From positions 186,001 to 250,000 of the forward strand of contig NZ_ATVX01000002.1 in NCBI RefSeq assembly GCF_000420945.1: 64,000 nt of DNA, given 5' to 3'. Numbering within the stretch: the first letter of the stretch is position 1; each line of letters opens with the position of its first letter. The notes below the pieces were generated by a model that saw nothing but the letters and a program-made list of their open reading frames with translations, had not been told where the DNA came from and did not search any database. This DNA is from Butyrivibrio sp. VCB2006. GTDB lineage: Bacteria > Bacillota > Clostridia > Lachnospirales > Lachnospiraceae. The translations under genes were made by a program, and so were the position numbers. Of this stretch, positions 1-9,238 are shown one piece after another.

Positions 1-786
1 TGTTCCAACGCAGATAACTCTGTGGCCTGACTCCTTGGCCTTATTGATCTTATCTGCAGCTTCCTGGGTTACCTGATACCACTCAGTGTGCATGTGGTGC
101 TCTTTTACGTTAGTTACCTTAACAGGTCTGAAGGTTCCAAGACCTACATGAAGAGTAACAAAGGCCATGTCAATGCCCTTTTCTTTTATCTTTTCAAGAA
201 GCTCATCAGTAAAGTGAAGTCCTGCTGTTGGCGCTGCTGCCGAGCCTTCAAACTTCGCATATACTGTCTGATACATGTTCTTGTCCTGAAGCTTGTGAGT
301 AATATATGGAGGAAGTGGCATCTCTCCGAGTCTGTCCAGAACCTCTTCCCAGATTCCATCGTAGTAGAACTTAACAAGGCGGTTACCCTCATCTACTATG
401 TCAAGGATCTCAGCCTTAAGTATTCCGTCTCCAAAAGAAACCCTTGCTCCGGGTCTGAGCTTTTTGCCGGGCTTAACCAAAGTCTCCCATACATCTGCTT
501 CTTTTCTCTTAAGAAGAAGGATTTCTACTGCAGCTCCTGTTTCTTCCTTGACTCCAAGGAGTCTGGCCGGAATAACCTTGGTGTTATTAAGGACAAGGCA
601 ATCACCGGGCTCAAGGTAGTTTATCACCTCATTAAATACATGGTGCTCAACCTTGCCGGTCTCTTTGTCCATATATAAAAGTCTGCACTCATCTCTTTTG
701 GCCATTGGATCCTGAGCTATAAGCTCCTGTGGAAGGTCAAAAAAGTAATCTGCTGTTGAAAGTCCTATTTCTCTGTTCTCACTCAT
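1..786 (-). CDS. queA: QueA, S-adenosylmethionine:tRNA ribosyltransferase-isomerase (N-terminal part, cut by window edge)
   Basis: QueA transfers and isomerises the ribosyl part of SAM onto preQ1 at the wobble base of certain tRNAs, the penultimate step of queuosine synthesis in the cytoplasm. The translation starts [19 protein letters not shown] and contains the family signatures [24 protein letters not shown] and, further on, PTAGLHFT and [10 protein letters not shown], in the usual order and spacing. About 262 residues are present; the family has about 340, so the C-terminus lies beyond position 1. The ATG at 786-784 is the only sensible start. It follows a terminator (811-852), so it probably has its own promoter or relies on read-through. 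The family assignment is very secure. Confidence 0.96.
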   Translation of the reverse strand, partial: MSENREIGLSTADYFFDLPQELIAQDPMAKRDECRLLYMDKETGKVEHHVFNEVINYLEPGDCLVLNNTKVIPARLLGVKEETGAAVEILLLKRKEADVWETLVKPGKKLRPGARVSFGDGILKAEILDIVDEGNRLVKFYYDGIWEEVLDRLGEMPLPPYITHKLQDKNMYQTVYAKFEGSAAAPTAGLHFTDELLEKIKEKGIDMAFVTLHVGLGTFRPVKVTNVKEHHMHTEWYQVTQEAADKINKAKESGHRVICVGT

Positions 787-810
787 TTTCTCATCCTATC
801 TAAACATAAA

Positions 811-852
811 AAACTGTTATACCCTTTTACGCGAAAAAGAGTATAACAGTTT
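811..852 (-). terminator. Rho-independent terminator after the 58-residue gene
   Basis: A perfect 12-bp inverted repeat (811-822 with 841-852, arm AAACTGTTATAC) encloses an 18-base loop and runs into a T-rich stretch on the minus strand. It closes the operon that reads leftward from 5716 and separates it from queA. Confidence 0.8.
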
Positions 853-858
853 AGTATT

Positions 859-1035
859 TTACTTTTTATCAGCGATTATTGCAAGAGTGTGTGAAATGTC
901 ATTAAGTGTCTGGGTCATATTCTGAATCATAAGCTCCATCTTAGTCTGATCATCCATGTCACCCTTTTTAAATCTCTCCTGCATCTCCTTTATTCTTTGC
1001 TGCTGAAGATTGGTTACCTCTGAAACTCTGCTCAT
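859..1035 (-). CDS. Small hypothetical protein, 58 residues
   Basis: A short open frame starting MSRVSEVTNLQQQRIKEM and ending ISHTLAIIADKK. It has a good ribosome site (AAAGGAG, 8 bases before the ATG at 1035-1033) and sits 43 bases after the dipeptidase gene on the same strand, directly before a strong terminator, so it looks like a real last gene of that operon. The product is cytoplasmic, charged and probably all alpha-helical, with Q/K/E-rich stretches that could form a coiled coil. No family is recognised and no function is proposed. Confidence 0.7.
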   Translation of the reverse strand: MSRVSEVTNLQQQRIKEMQERFKKGDMDDQTKMELMIQNMTQTLNDISHTLAIIADKK

Positions 1036-1078
1036 ATTATTTCTCCTTTCCGCTCTTTATATCAGTCTGATTTATCTC

Positions 1079-3328
1079 TTATCTGTTTGCGTAACCTTTT
1101 GCATCAAACGAGTAATCTTTTCCATTTATCTGCGCAGTTATATTAGCGTAGTAATCGCCTTCAGGCAGTCTATACTTCCAGCCTTTGCCGTCGTATTTCC
1201 AGCCTTCTATTGAAACTCCCTTTTGAATTGATGCTGGTCTATATAGAGCCCTTGTTGCATCATCCTGGAAGTGCCACCACTCTGAAACCAGAGTTGCATA
1301 ACCGCCTTCCACCATATATTCACTTAGCATATTAGCCATGTCATTATTCTGACTAAGAATAGAAAAATGACTAAGATCGTGCATATTGGTCTGAGCTTTT
1401 AACTCTTCACCATCCATGGTTTCCAAAGTCAGATCCATAGCAATTCCCAGATTATGAGTTGATCCTCTGGCTGCCAGGAAACTTCCAAGTGAAAAGCCAC
1501 CTGAGAGCATCATCCTTCTGTAGGTCATAATATCCGCCGCTTCAGGAACTCCCTCCACATCCTCGATTGTCGGTATTACCATTTCTTCCGACATTGTCTG
1601 ATCCAACGAACTCTCCGCAGAAGCAACATCTGTAGATACCTGATCCTGTGCTGGAGCATCTACCGCCTCACCACCTTCAGCCATATCCATAGATCCATCG
1701 GCCGTCGCTTCATCCGTTTCTTCCGGTAAAACAGGCCATTGATCCTCAGGAACAGTTTCATAGGCATTCTCTATTCCCTGGGCCTGGAGCTGTCTGAATG
1801 CGGAAAGGGTTATCCTCTCATAGGTTGCATCCGGAAGTTCCAAGTCTATTCTTTTTGCTGTTTCATCATAGATATATCTTGTTGCCTCATAGGGCCTGAA
1901 GGAATCGTAAATCTTAATCCTATAACCATCCTCTAAGGCAGCCTTAGCAATGCTCTCTAGCTTAACAGCACACGGATACAATAACGGAACCACAAAAGTA
2001 TCATCATCAAGAAGGATATTTTCATACCCCGGTATCACCCTTGCAGACACTTCCGGAATAGCATAATCATGCACAAGATAAATTGAAGCATAGCTGTTTG
2101 TAATATCATAGGCACATAAATCTCCCAGATATTCCGGCAGGTTTATGAAGCAGTAATTGGAATTGATGTAACCTTCACAGGAGTCTGTCTTAACCTTAAA
2201 GAATCCGTCTTTTTCCTCCAGCACACACAGCGCTTCCATTGCTGTAACTTTACCAACGGTGCTGTTTTTGTCTGTATCGGAAAAGACCTCCATACTACTG
2301 GTTGGCCAAATCGTTGCATAATCGGGAAAGGCGTCTGTCTTAATATGTACTACAGAAGTATTGCTATTGGTCCACTCTCCGGCAACTCCGATAGGCAATA
2401 CTCTAAAACAAATCTCTTTTCCCGGCGGAAGTCTGTCAGTATCATAACTACATGCCTCTTCACTCTGAGTTGTAGCAATTGTCTCCCACTCATCGTCAGA
2501 AGCATCACCAGCCTTTTCCTGAATTTCGTAGCCATCACAGGAAACTTCCGTCCAGGTCAGGTTATAATAGTTTTCTCCGGAAACAGAATAGAACAGCCTG
2601 ATACTCTCATGAAGAAACTCGCCATCACTTACAACTTCAAACTTTTTCTTCATTCCAACGAACTGTATATTCTTCTCGGTTCTTGTGGATTCAAGCTCGA
2701 ATAAATACTGTTCGCCCTCAGGCGGAAGCGGATAGGAACCCTTGTCACCAAAGGTAATATATCCTGAAAAAGTAGTTACTTCATAAGAATCACTGCTCTT
2801 GGGAATATCCAGTTTTCCCAGATTATCCCCTTCTCCTGTATTTATCAAAAGCGTAAAGTCGTCGTTTCCCTCTGCTTTCCACTTAAAGCTAAGCTTCTTG
2901 TTGTCAGAGTCAAAGATCATGACCACATCCCTGGGGTCAGGAATATTTATGTAGGTCTTAGCTTCTATATACTTATGAAACTTGCCATCAACCTTGTACC
3001 TTATCCTGATGGTAACCTTTTTATCCTCAGGTATGTCTGATTTGAGAAAGCAATAAGTTTCAGTACAGCTCTCTGATATGTAGTTTTGATCATCCGAAAA
3101 AATCTCAACCTGATAGCTTTGTGCTTCGTCTGCACTGGGCCATTCCAATAAAAGCTGCTCGCTTCCGGTCTCCCTGATTGTCACAGGTTCGGCATTGACT
3201 GCGGTAAACTCATCAATTACATCCGAAACAATGTCCCGCTTAAAATAAAAGATTAAAGCAATTATGACCAGAATCTCAGTTATCAGGAAAAGATTAATTA
3301 TTCGGCTTTTAATCTTTTTTGATCGCAT
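1079..3328 (-). CDS. Membrane-anchored VanX/M15D-type D-Ala-D-Ala dipeptidase with FN3-like and SH3b domains
   Basis: Residues 1-35 form a basic start and one membrane anchor, followed by about three FN3-like beta domains (roughly 45-335), a bacterial SH3 domain (about 340-395) and a C-terminal peptidase (about 405-735). The peptidase carries the zinc-dipeptidase signatures of family M15D: SFRPYEA (about 475), SxHxxGxAxD as STHNLGIAMD (about 623-632) and EWWHF (about 683). Zinc ligands His and Asp, the second His and the catalytic Glu are therefore all present. VanX-type enzymes cleave D-Ala-D-Ala; here the anchor and wall-binding domains suggest an outside enzyme acting on peptidoglycan-derived peptides. 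An acidic, Ala/Met-rich insertion of about 75 residues (525-600) splits the catalytic domain, which is unusual. It overlaps the upstream acyltransferase gene by 31 bases (same strand), so translation is probably coupled. Start: ATG with GGAG 9 bases upstream. Confidence 0.85.
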   Translation of the reverse strand: MRSKKIKSRIINLFLITEILVIIALIFYFKRDIVSDVIDEFTAVNAEPVTIRETGSEQLLLEWPSADEAQSYQVEIFSDDQNYISESCTETYCFLKSDIPEDKKVTIRIRYKVDGKFHKYIEAKTYINIPDPRDVVMIFDSDNKKLSFKWKAEGNDDFTLLINTGEGDNLGKLDIPKSSDSYEVTTFSGYITFGDKGSYPLPPEGEQYLFELESTRTEKNIQFVGMKKKFEVVSDGEFLHESIRLFYSVSGENYYNLTWTEVSCDGYEIQEKAGDASDDEWETIATTQSEEACSYDTDRLPPGKEICFRVLPIGVAGEWTNSNTSVVHIKTDAFPDYATIWPTSSMEVFSDTDKNSTVGKVTAMEALCVLEEKDGFFKVKTDSCEGYINSNYCFINLPEYLGDLCAYDITNSYASIYLVHDYAIPEVSARVIPGYENILLDDDTFVVPLLYPCAVKLESIAKAALEDGYRIKIYDSFRPYEATRYIYDETAKRIDLELPDATYERITLSAFRQLQAQGIENAYETVPEDQWPVLPEETDEATADGSMDMAEGGEAVDAPAQDQVSTDVASAESSLDQTMSEEMVIPTIEDVEGVPEAADIMTYRRMMLSGGFSLGSFLAARGSTHNLGIAMDLTLETMDGEELKAQTNMHDLSHFSILSQNNDMANMLSEYMVEGGYATLVSEWWHFQDDATRALYRPASIQKGVSIEGWKYDGKGWKYRLPEGDYYANITAQINGKDYSFDAKGYANR

Positions 3329-4410
3329 TCTGCTTTTCTCCAGTAAATATCACGCATAAGTCTTCTGAACTTTTTGACCGGTATTCGCACTAAATAAGTA
3401 ACCATAGTGGATATCAAAAAGATTCCCAGAACTAAGATGATAAAAAATGGCATTCCGTATTCGTATGGATTTACGTGCTGATATCTCAGAATAATCCTTA
3501 CAAATACCATATGAAGCAAATATACTCCGAAGCTGTTGTCATCAAAAAACTCCAATACAGCCTCTCTGCCCTTTGATTTTTGTGGTTCCTTACTCTTGTC
3601 CCGATATATGAATGCAAAAAAGCCTACAGCTGCCATGATAACAAACGGAGAAGCATAACTTCCAAGTACTACTTCCAGTCTTTCAAAATCACTTGCATAT
3701 CTATAAGCTGTAAGCGATGCCGTTCCCGCTATTCCCACAAGAAACAGAAGCACAGAAAGCCACCTTGGAATCTTAAGAATATCCTTGGAAATCGCATATC
3801 CTGCAAACAAATAGAAAACATAAATACCTGAAACCTGCAGTATAAACGCACAGTTAATGCCCCATATCTTGGTTAGCTGGAGCACGGACTGGAATATCAC
3901 ATACATTGCAAGAAGGTACTTGAAAAGGAAATTACTGCTGTTAATAGCAATAATTCTGTAAAACGGAAGAAGTAAATAGATTCCAAGAAGCATGTACAGA
4001 TACCACAAATGTGACCAGGAGCGGCCTGTAAAGATATCTACTACTGCATTTTTTAAAGTATTTATGGTTATTCCCTTGCCATCAGCCACATCATCGAATA
4101 TTTCAAAGAAAAATCCAAGAACAATAAGTGGCTCAAGGGCTTTAGGCACATAATGACCAATAAGCCTCGTATTGCTGATTTCTTTTTTGGGATCAAGAAG
4201 CAGAGCACCTGTAACCATCAAAAAACAGGGAACTGCAAACATCATTCCGTAAACAGTCCCCATTGAGCACGCAATTTGTCTTATAGTTATAGAATCCTTA
4301 AAAAGAATTTCTGATGCATTGGCTGTATGAAGTATAACAACTGCGAAACAAGCAATTACTCTGATATATGAAAGAGAATAATTTTTCTTTTTACCAGACA
4401 AGTCCGTCAT
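3298..4410 (-). CDS. Acyltransferase 3 family membrane protein (O-acetyltransferase type)
   Basis: About 370 residues with roughly ten hydrophobic segments and the N-terminal pattern SYIRVIACFAVVILHTAN, in which the RV-A-VILH part carries the family's conserved Arg and His. Such proteins move acyl groups, usually acetyl, across the membrane to sugars of envelope polymers or to peptidoglycan. The ATG at 4410-4408 is preferred; a GTG one codon upstream is possible. The start lies inside the last codons of the lipoprotein gene (stop at 4391) and its own end overlaps the dipeptidase gene, so three consecutive genes are overlapped and probably made together. The substrate cannot be told from the sequence. 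Confidence 0.85.
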   Translation of the reverse strand: MTDLSGKKKNYSLSYIRVIACFAVVILHTANASEILFKDSITIRQIACSMGTVYGMMFAVPCFLMVTGALLLDPKKEISNTRLIGHYVPKALEPLIVLGFFFEIFDDVADGKGITINTLKNAVVDIFTGRSWSHLWYLYMLLGIYLLLPFYRIIAINSSNFLFKYLLAMYVIFQSVLQLTKIWGINCAFILQVSGIYVFYLFAGYAISKDILKIPRWLSVLLFLVGIAGTASLTAYRYASDFERLEVVLGSYASPFVIMAAVGFFAFIYRDKSKEPQKSKGREAVLEFFDDNSFGVYLLHMVFVRIILRYQHVNPYEYGMPFFIILVLGIFLISTMVTYLVRIPVKKFRRLMRDIYWRKAECDQKRLKAE

Positions 4411-4822
4411 CACCTATGCATCCTTTCGAATCATCTGAGTCTTCATATGAATCGCCGGAGAAGTTGTTCATATCAGATAAGTCTTCTGATTTTTGTTCTT
4501 CTACTTTGGTCTCTTCTTTTTTGGTTTCTTCCTTCTTGGGCGCTTCTTTCTTCTCAGAAAGCACCTCTTCTTTTTCTTCTATAGCATCAGAAGCTGCAAT
4601 GCTGCTTTCTGCTTCAGACAAGTCCACAGGAGTAGTCTCTTCGACTTTTTCTGTAACTTCTTCCACAACTTCTTCCACTGCTTCAGGGACTGTGCTTACC
4701 AAAGACTGGGCAGACTCAGTTTCCTGAACAGAGGGTGCTTCTGCCGTACTGCCATCCGTACAAGCACAAAGCCCCGTTGCCAATAGAGAAACGATTATTG
4801 CTATGCTGATTTTTTTACCCAT
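4391..4822 (-). CDS. Small acidic/lysine-rich lipoprotein, unknown function
   Basis: A 143-residue protein with a lipoprotein signal peptide (KKISIAIIVSLLATGLCAC; lipobox L-C-A-C around residue 20), then a low-complexity region dominated by Glu, Lys, Val, Ser and Thr, with KKEETKKEETK-like runs at about 95-110. It is predicted to be lipidated and disordered outside the membrane, so it may serve as a spacer or charged tether. It begins 12 bases after the transglutaminase-like gene and overlaps the start of the acyltransferase gene by 20 bases. No catalytic domain is visible. Confidence 0.8.
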   Translation of the reverse strand: MGKKISIAIIVSLLATGLCACTDGSTAEAPSVQETESAQSLVSTVPEAVEEVVEEVTEKVEETTPVDLSEAESSIAASDAIEEKEEVLSEKKEAPKKEETKKEETKVEEQKSEDLSDMNNFSGDSYEDSDDSKGCIGDDGLVW

Positions 4823-4834
4823 AAATACACCTCA

Positions 4835-5716
4835 TCATTCGTTCATTACAATATAGTTCTGGTATCTCCACGTACCCTTTTGTCCATACTGTAATTTGAA
4901 ACCGCTTTTTCCTGTTCCATACGTGTAATCCGGATCAAACACATAGGTCTGTCCGTCGAAATCCATTTCAACCCAGGAATGAGGTGTAAGTCCCTTCTTC
5001 CTTGAAGGTACATATCCGGCCATCTGTCTTGGCTGATATCCCAAAGCCTTGGCCATTTCATAAAAGGTTGCTGCCATTACAAAGCAGTTTCCTTTGTTAT
5101 TTGTAAATCCGTAGTTTGCATACCATCTAACTCCGGGGCTGGCATCATCAGGCATTCCGGGAGCACCGTGTCCATAATAGGTAAAGCCTGCAGACCAGTT
5201 AAAAGCTGCATTTAAATCCCAGCCAATCTGATTGAGGACTTCCACTGCATTTGCGCCTGTGGGTCTTGAGCTCTTTTTACTCTTTGTTGTGGTAGTTGTT
5301 GTAGTCTGAGCCTGTACATTCTGAGTGGTATTGGTCGCCTGTACCACGCCCGTTGCCGAACCATTGCGGCCCTCTTTTGCTCCGAAAGAAATGTAGTGTT
5401 CATAATATCTAGGAAGATCATTTCCGAAAGCCTTCTGAAGATCTGCATATCTGGCTTTATATGCCTGTACGTTAAAAGATGCATTTCCCTGCCTTCCTTC
5501 TCTCATACCGAAGGCAACAAAGTGCTCAAGAAGTTTCTGACTGTTGTTTCCGAATGCAGCAACCACATCAGGATTATGGGAAGCATAATAGCTGGCATCA
5601 AAGACTGTGTCATATTTCCCGGCAGCCTCCACTTGAAAGCTGTCTGTGATCATCAGCAGCATAAAAACAACCGCAGCCAGGAAAAGCGTTTTTGACTTAA
5701 AACACATAAACTTCAT
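4835..5716 (-). CDS. Secreted transglutaminase-like protein with two N-terminal repeats
   Basis: A signal peptide (residues 1-32, ending VEAA) precedes two copies of a repeat of about 40 residues: FDASYYASHNPDVVAAFGN and FNVQAYKARYADLQKAFGN, each ending in HxxxFGxxEGRxG. These repeats are common in secreted Lachnospiraceae proteins. A Thr-rich linker leads to a transglutaminase-like core with the Cys-His-Asp order: NKGNCFVMAATF, TPHSWVEM and YVFDPDYTY. Members of this superfamily may be cysteine peptidases or cross-linking enzymes acting on the cell wall or surface proteins. It is first in an operon with lipoprotein, acyltransferase, dipeptidase and a small protein, all of which fit envelope work. 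AGGAGG precedes the ATG. Confidence 0.85.
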   Translation of the reverse strand: MKFMCFKSKTLFLAAVVFMLLMITDSFQVEAAGKYDTVFDASYYASHNPDVVAAFGNNSQKLLEHFVAFGMREGRQGNASFNVQAYKARYADLQKAFGNDLPRYYEHYISFGAKEGRNGSATGVVQATNTTQNVQAQTTTTTTTKSKKSSRPTGANAVEVLNQIGWDLNAAFNWSAGFTYYGHGAPGMPDDASPGVRWYANYGFTNNKGNCFVMAATFYEMAKALGYQPRQMAGYVPSRKKGLTPHSWVEMDFDGQTYVFDPDYTYGTGKSGFKLQYGQKGTWRYQNYIVMNE

Positions 5717-5785
5717 ATCTTTGAGACCTCCTATCTTACAATATGAATCAAATATTAAATGTGAGTTTAAAAACCCTGTAATAAA

Positions 5786-5813
5786 ATTATAAAATTTACC
5801 GATAATAAATCAA
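5786..5813 (-). promoter_or_regulatory. Sigma-A type promoter for the envelope operon
   Basis: On the minus strand TTGATT (5813-5808) is followed after 16 bases by a perfect TATAAT (5791-5786). Transcription would start near 5779, leaving a leader of about 60 bases before the ATG at 5716. The surroundings are very AT-rich. Confidence 0.7.
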
Positions 5814-5871
5814 CTTTATTGCAACTATTTAATGTAAATTTCCACGTTTCTTAACTTAAATTTAATACATA

Positions 5872-5909
5872 AAAAATGACTATTCCCCATAACAGGAAAT
5901 AGCCATTTT
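5872..5909 (-). terminator. Terminator after the pectin methylesterase gene
   Basis: Arms at 5872-5886 and 5895-5909 form a stem of about 14 bp with one wobble and one bulge; on the minus strand it ends in a run of T. It begins a few bases after the stop codon at 5918. Confidence 0.65.
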
Positions 5910-5917
5910 ATCTATGC

Positions 5918-6937
5918 TCACAGCTCCATCTCTGAAATTAGATCATCTACTTTTTGGCTTAAATCAGCTGCAAATTCATCACTGATATCTTTAACGAACT
6001 TATTATTGTTATCCAGTGGAATGGGCTCTTTCGTATCAAGATATATACTGCCCTTTTCGCCGTAGTAAGTATCAGGCTGATCCTTATCTACCGCGCCCCA
6101 ACCGGAAAATCTCTCTTTTGCAATCGACCTGTCCATTTTGCAGTCAATAAATACTGTCCTTGCTTCATCTCTCCAGGGGCGCCCAAGAAATACTGTTTCT
6201 CCTCTGCAGCCTTCTTCACCTCTTATTATGCAGTTTTTGAAAACAAAGCCCAGATTATCCTTGCTTCCACAGGCTGCTGTAATATAACCGTTTATGAATC
6301 TCACGCCGTCACTTTCTCTATCTTCGTTCTGACGTACATTCTTTTCTCTGTTGTTACAGACTACAGTACAATCTTCAAACACCGCATCGGCGCCCCCAAA
6401 GATAAAGTCCACATCGCCGTATATCTCGCAGTTTCTGTAAAGCTGCTTAGTAAGCTTTCTGGGTGCTAAAACTCTGGGCCCCATAAAGCCGTTCTTTTGA
6501 CGTTCTGTAAGTGGCAGTGGTGCGCAGAACAGTGTGTCCTGGTGCCCTGTCATCTTAACATTTTCAAAAAGGCAATGGTCTGCATCCGCATATACTGCAA
6601 GTGCCTGTCCTCTTAAACTGCCATCCCCTGCAGTATTAGCAATTGTCATGTTCCTGACGGTAACTCTTTTACCACCAAAGAAAGCTGTGTAAGACCTAAA
6701 TGTCCCTCTTTTTGAGCCATCCGGCATCACGTCAAAGGCTCCGTCATCGTAATCGATTATAGTCTCATCTATGCCTTCTCCAAGGAAAGTGATGTCACTT
6801 TTTTCGCAAAAGAGCTTTTCGTGGTATTTACCTTTTCCAATGTATATAGTGGCTTTTTCTCCGTAAGGAACCGCCTCAATTGCTTCCTGTATCGTAGAAT
6901 AATCACCGTTTTCTTTTTGCACGTGTACTTCAAACAT
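5918..6937 (-). CDS. Pectin methylesterase, carbohydrate esterase family 8, without signal peptide
   Basis: Family CE8 removes methyl groups from galacturonate residues of pectin and releases methanol. The 339-residue product shows the beta-helix family motifs in order: GKYHEK, GQALAVYADAD (Q about 111), GHQDTLF (oxyanion Gln and general-acid Asp about 133-134), DFIFGGA (nucleophile Asp about 177) and LGRPWRD (about 251). The frame is open for 28 more codons upstream to 7021, but the start at 6937 is chosen: an AAAGGT-type ribosome site precedes it, homology begins there, and a TATAAT (6992-6987) would place the transcript start inside the longer version. No signal peptide is visible, so it probably acts in the cytoplasm on imported oligogalacturonides. 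Confidence 0.93.
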   Translation of the reverse strand: MFEVHVQKENGDYSTIQEAIEAVPYGEKATIYIGKGKYHEKLFCEKSDITFLGEGIDETIIDYDDGAFDVMPDGSKRGTFRSYTAFFGGKRVTVRNMTIANTAGDGSLRGQALAVYADADHCLFENVKMTGHQDTLFCAPLPLTERQKNGFMGPRVLAPRKLTKQLYRNCEIYGDVDFIFGGADAVFEDCTVVCNNREKNVRQNEDRESDGVRFINGYITAACGSKDNLGFVFKNCIIRGEEGCRGETVFLGRPWRDEARTVFIDCKMDRSIAKERFSGWGAVDKDQPDTYYGEKGSIYLDTKEPIPLDNNNKFVKDISDEFAADLSQKVDDLISEMEL

Positions 6938-7103
6938 ATTCTTACCTTTTCCTGCTGCTAAACTAACAGTTTTCCTGCCATGAATCATTATACACCGTCC
7001 AGAGGTCCTATAAATAACCATTTTTAGGAAGAAATAAGCAAATATTAGGTATTATCTTCACCCCCATTCATATATGATAAAAAGAAAAAGCCTTGGAGGC
7101 GTT

Positions 7104-9173
7104 ATGAATCTTAAAACAGCTTATGAACCATATTTCAAAATAGGTGCTGCAATTTCCAGATGGAATCTTCACACCGCAGCACACACCAAGTTTCTTACTG
7201 AGCAGTTTAACAGCTTCACCTGCGAAAATGACATGAAGCCTATGTACTTCCTCGATACAGAAGAATGCAAAAAAGATCCCGAGAAATACAATCTTTCTCC
7301 GGCTCTTTGTTTTGATAATGCCATTCCTTATTTGGAATTTGCAAAAGAAAACAAGATTGCCATGCGTGGTCACACCCTTGCCTGGCATAATCAGACTCCC
7401 AAGTGGTTCTTTTGCCAGCACTATAATGAGAATTTTCCTTTTGCTGACAGAGAAACAATCCTTTCAAGACTTGAGAATTATATAAAAGGAGTTCTTGAAT
7501 TTGTTCAGACTAATTACCCTGGAGTTATCTATGCCTGGGATGTTTTCAATGAGATTGTTGATGAAGGGGACTTCAGAAAATCCATATGGCTTCAGACTGT
7601 AGGCAAGGACTTCTTTATCAAAGCCTTTGAATATGCCAGAAAATATGCAGCTCCCGGAGTTGACCTTTTCTACAACGACTATGAAACAGCCCTTGTTTGG
7701 AAAAGAGATTTCATTATCGAGAACGTACTTAAGCCTCTAATGGAAAAAGGTCTGGTTGACGGTATGGGAATGCAGTCCCACCTTCTCATGGATCATCCTG
7801 ATCTTGGGGAATACCGCACAGCCCTTGAAATGTACGGTGCTCTTGGACTTAAGATAAATATCACCGAGCTTGATATGCATAATGCTGATCCAAGTGATGA
7901 ATCAATGCACGCTCTTGCGCAGCGTTACAAGGAAGTTTTCCAGATTTATGTGGATGCCAAGAAATCAGGAAAAGCCAATATCACCAGCGTTACCTTCTGG
8001 AATCTTCTCGATGAAAACAGCTGGCTGTCAGGCTTTAGAAGGGAAACCAGCTACCCTCTTTTATTCAAAGGAAAATGCGAAGCTAAAGAAGCCTACTATG
8101 CTGTTATGGAAGTAGTTGTTCCTAAGGAAGGCATCGATAAATGGCAGGCTGATTATCCCGAGGAAGATTACCTTTGCAAAGGAATGCCACAGCCTGAAAT
8201 AAAGCGTTTCAGAGAAAACATCTGGGAAGATGGCGAATACACTTACGAAGCATCCTACGGTTTTACTCCTAACATCTTTGCATATCTTCATAACGACGAC
8301 GTGGCAAGGGACTTAATGCTTGTGATCCCAGGTGGTGGCTACTGCATGTGCTGCCCTCACGAAGGCGAGCTTGCAGCCATGGAATTTTTTAACCGTGGCA
8401 TGAATGCTGTAGTTCTTAGCTATACTACAGATATAACCATGTCTGTTCCGCTAAAAAAGCAGCCTCTGAAAGATATTTCCAGAGCTGTTCGCTACATAAG
8501 AAAGAACTCAGGCAAATTTGCACTTGATGGAAGGAAGCTTGTGATCATGGGCTTCTCCGCAGGTTCCCATGTATGCGGAAGTCTTGCTGTACATTTTGAT
8601 GATGTTAAAGATTCTAATCCGGAATATGCAAATGTTTCAAACAGACCTGATGGAGTAATCCTCTCCTACCCTGTCATAACTTCAGGAAAGTACACTCACG
8701 AAGGTTCAATGATATCTCTTCTTGGCCATGATGCCAGCAAGGAAGATCTGGAATATTTCTCTTTGGAAAAGCAGGTTAAAGAGAATACTCCTCCCTGCTT
8801 CCTGTGGCAGACTCAGGAAGACGATGTTGTTCCTGTTGAGAACAGCTATCTCTTTGCCAATGCCCTTAGGGAAAAGAAAATTCCATTTGCCCACTATGTA
8901 TTCCCAAGAGGCTCCCACGGCCTGACTGTGGCTAATGATACCTTCTTCTCAGGATGGTCCGGCGGCGAATATTCTATGGAGCAGACCATGCGTGCAGCAT
9001 TTTCAGTTAAAGAAGATAAGGGAGTTAATGTTTCCGAGCAGAGGAAACAGGAACTTATCGATCAGTTCTTTGGCGGCAATGAGCAGACTCCAAACGGTAT
9101 CGACATGTCACTCAAGAAGGATGTAGGACTTTGGACTGATCTCGCCTGGGCTTGGATTTCAAAACTACAATAA
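7104..9173 (+). CDS. Bifunctional GH10 xylanase plus alpha/beta-hydrolase esterase, cytoplasmic
   Basis: Residues 1-345 are a GH10 endo-beta-1,4-xylanase: HTLAWHNQTPKWF, the acid/base Glu in DVFNEIVDE (about 150) and the nucleophile Glu in INITELDMH (about 255). Residues about 375-680 are an alpha/beta-hydrolase esterase with PGGGY oxyanion loop, nucleophile Ser in GFSAGSH (about 485), Asp in EDDVVP (about 573) and His in GSHGLTV (about 605), like acetyl-xylan esterases. The enzyme would cut and deacetylate short xylo-oligosaccharides. There is no signal peptide, so it should work inside the cell. Start: ATG at 7104 with GGAGG at 7095-7099; the frame is open ten codons earlier but without such a site. 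It is divergent from the pectin methylesterase gene. Confidence 0.94.
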   Translation: MNLKTAYEPYFKIGAAISRWNLHTAAHTKFLTEQFNSFTCENDMKPMYFLDTEECKKDPEKYNLSPALCFDNAIPYLEFAKENKIAMRGHTLAWHNQTPKWFFCQHYNENFPFADRETILSRLENYIKGVLEFVQTNYPGVIYAWDVFNEIVDEGDFRKSIWLQTVGKDFFIKAFEYARKYAAPGVDLFYNDYETALVWKRDFIIENVLKPLMEKGLVDGMGMQSHLLMDHPDLGEYRTALEMYGALGLKINITELDMHNADPSDESMHALAQRYKEVFQIYVDAKKSGKANITSVTFWNLLDENSWLSGFRRETSYPLLFKGKCEAKEAYYAVMEVVVPKEGIDKWQADYPEEDYLCKGMPQPEIKRFRENIWEDGEYTYEASYGFTPNIFAYLHNDDVARDLMLVIPGGGYCMCCPHEGELAAMEFFNRGMNAVVLSYTTDITMSVPLKKQPLKDISRAVRYIRKNSGKFALDGRKLVIMGFSAGSHVCGSLAVHFDDVKDSNPEYANVSNRPDGVILSYPVITSGKYTHEGSMISLLGHDASKEDLEYFSLEKQVKENTPPCFLWQTQEDDVVPVENSYLFANALREKKIPFAHYVFPRGSHGLTVANDTFFSGWSGGEYSMEQTMRAAFSVKEDKGVNVSEQRKQELIDQFFGGNEQTPNGIDMSLKKDVGLWTDLAWAWISKLQ

Positions 9174-9198
9174 AACAATTTCATTATGATATAACTAA

Positions 9199-9238
9199 AA
9201 TAGCTGTAGCATATTCATCCGACTATGCTACAGCTATT
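9199..9238 (+). terminator. Strong terminator after the GH10-esterase gene
   Basis: A perfect 15-bp stem (9199-9213 with 9224-9238, arm AATAGCTGTAGCATA) with a 10-base loop is followed by seven T on the plus strand. From here to the NUDIX stop codon (9392) the DNA is AT-rich and nothing else is seen. Confidence 0.9.

Noticed and set aside
88..678. Plus-strand open frame of 196 codons
   Set aside because: It lies opposite queA, whose translation matches the family throughout; the plus-strand product has no recognisable domain and is a shadow.
4368..4786. Plus-strand frames rich in Ser or Phe
   Set aside because: They are antisense to the Glu/Lys-rich lipoprotein gene, whose low-complexity codons give open reverse frames.
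7021..7103. Longer starts for the pectin methylesterase and GH10-esterase genes
   Set aside because: The upstream starts lack good ribosome sites and, for the esterase, lie upstream of the likely transcript start.
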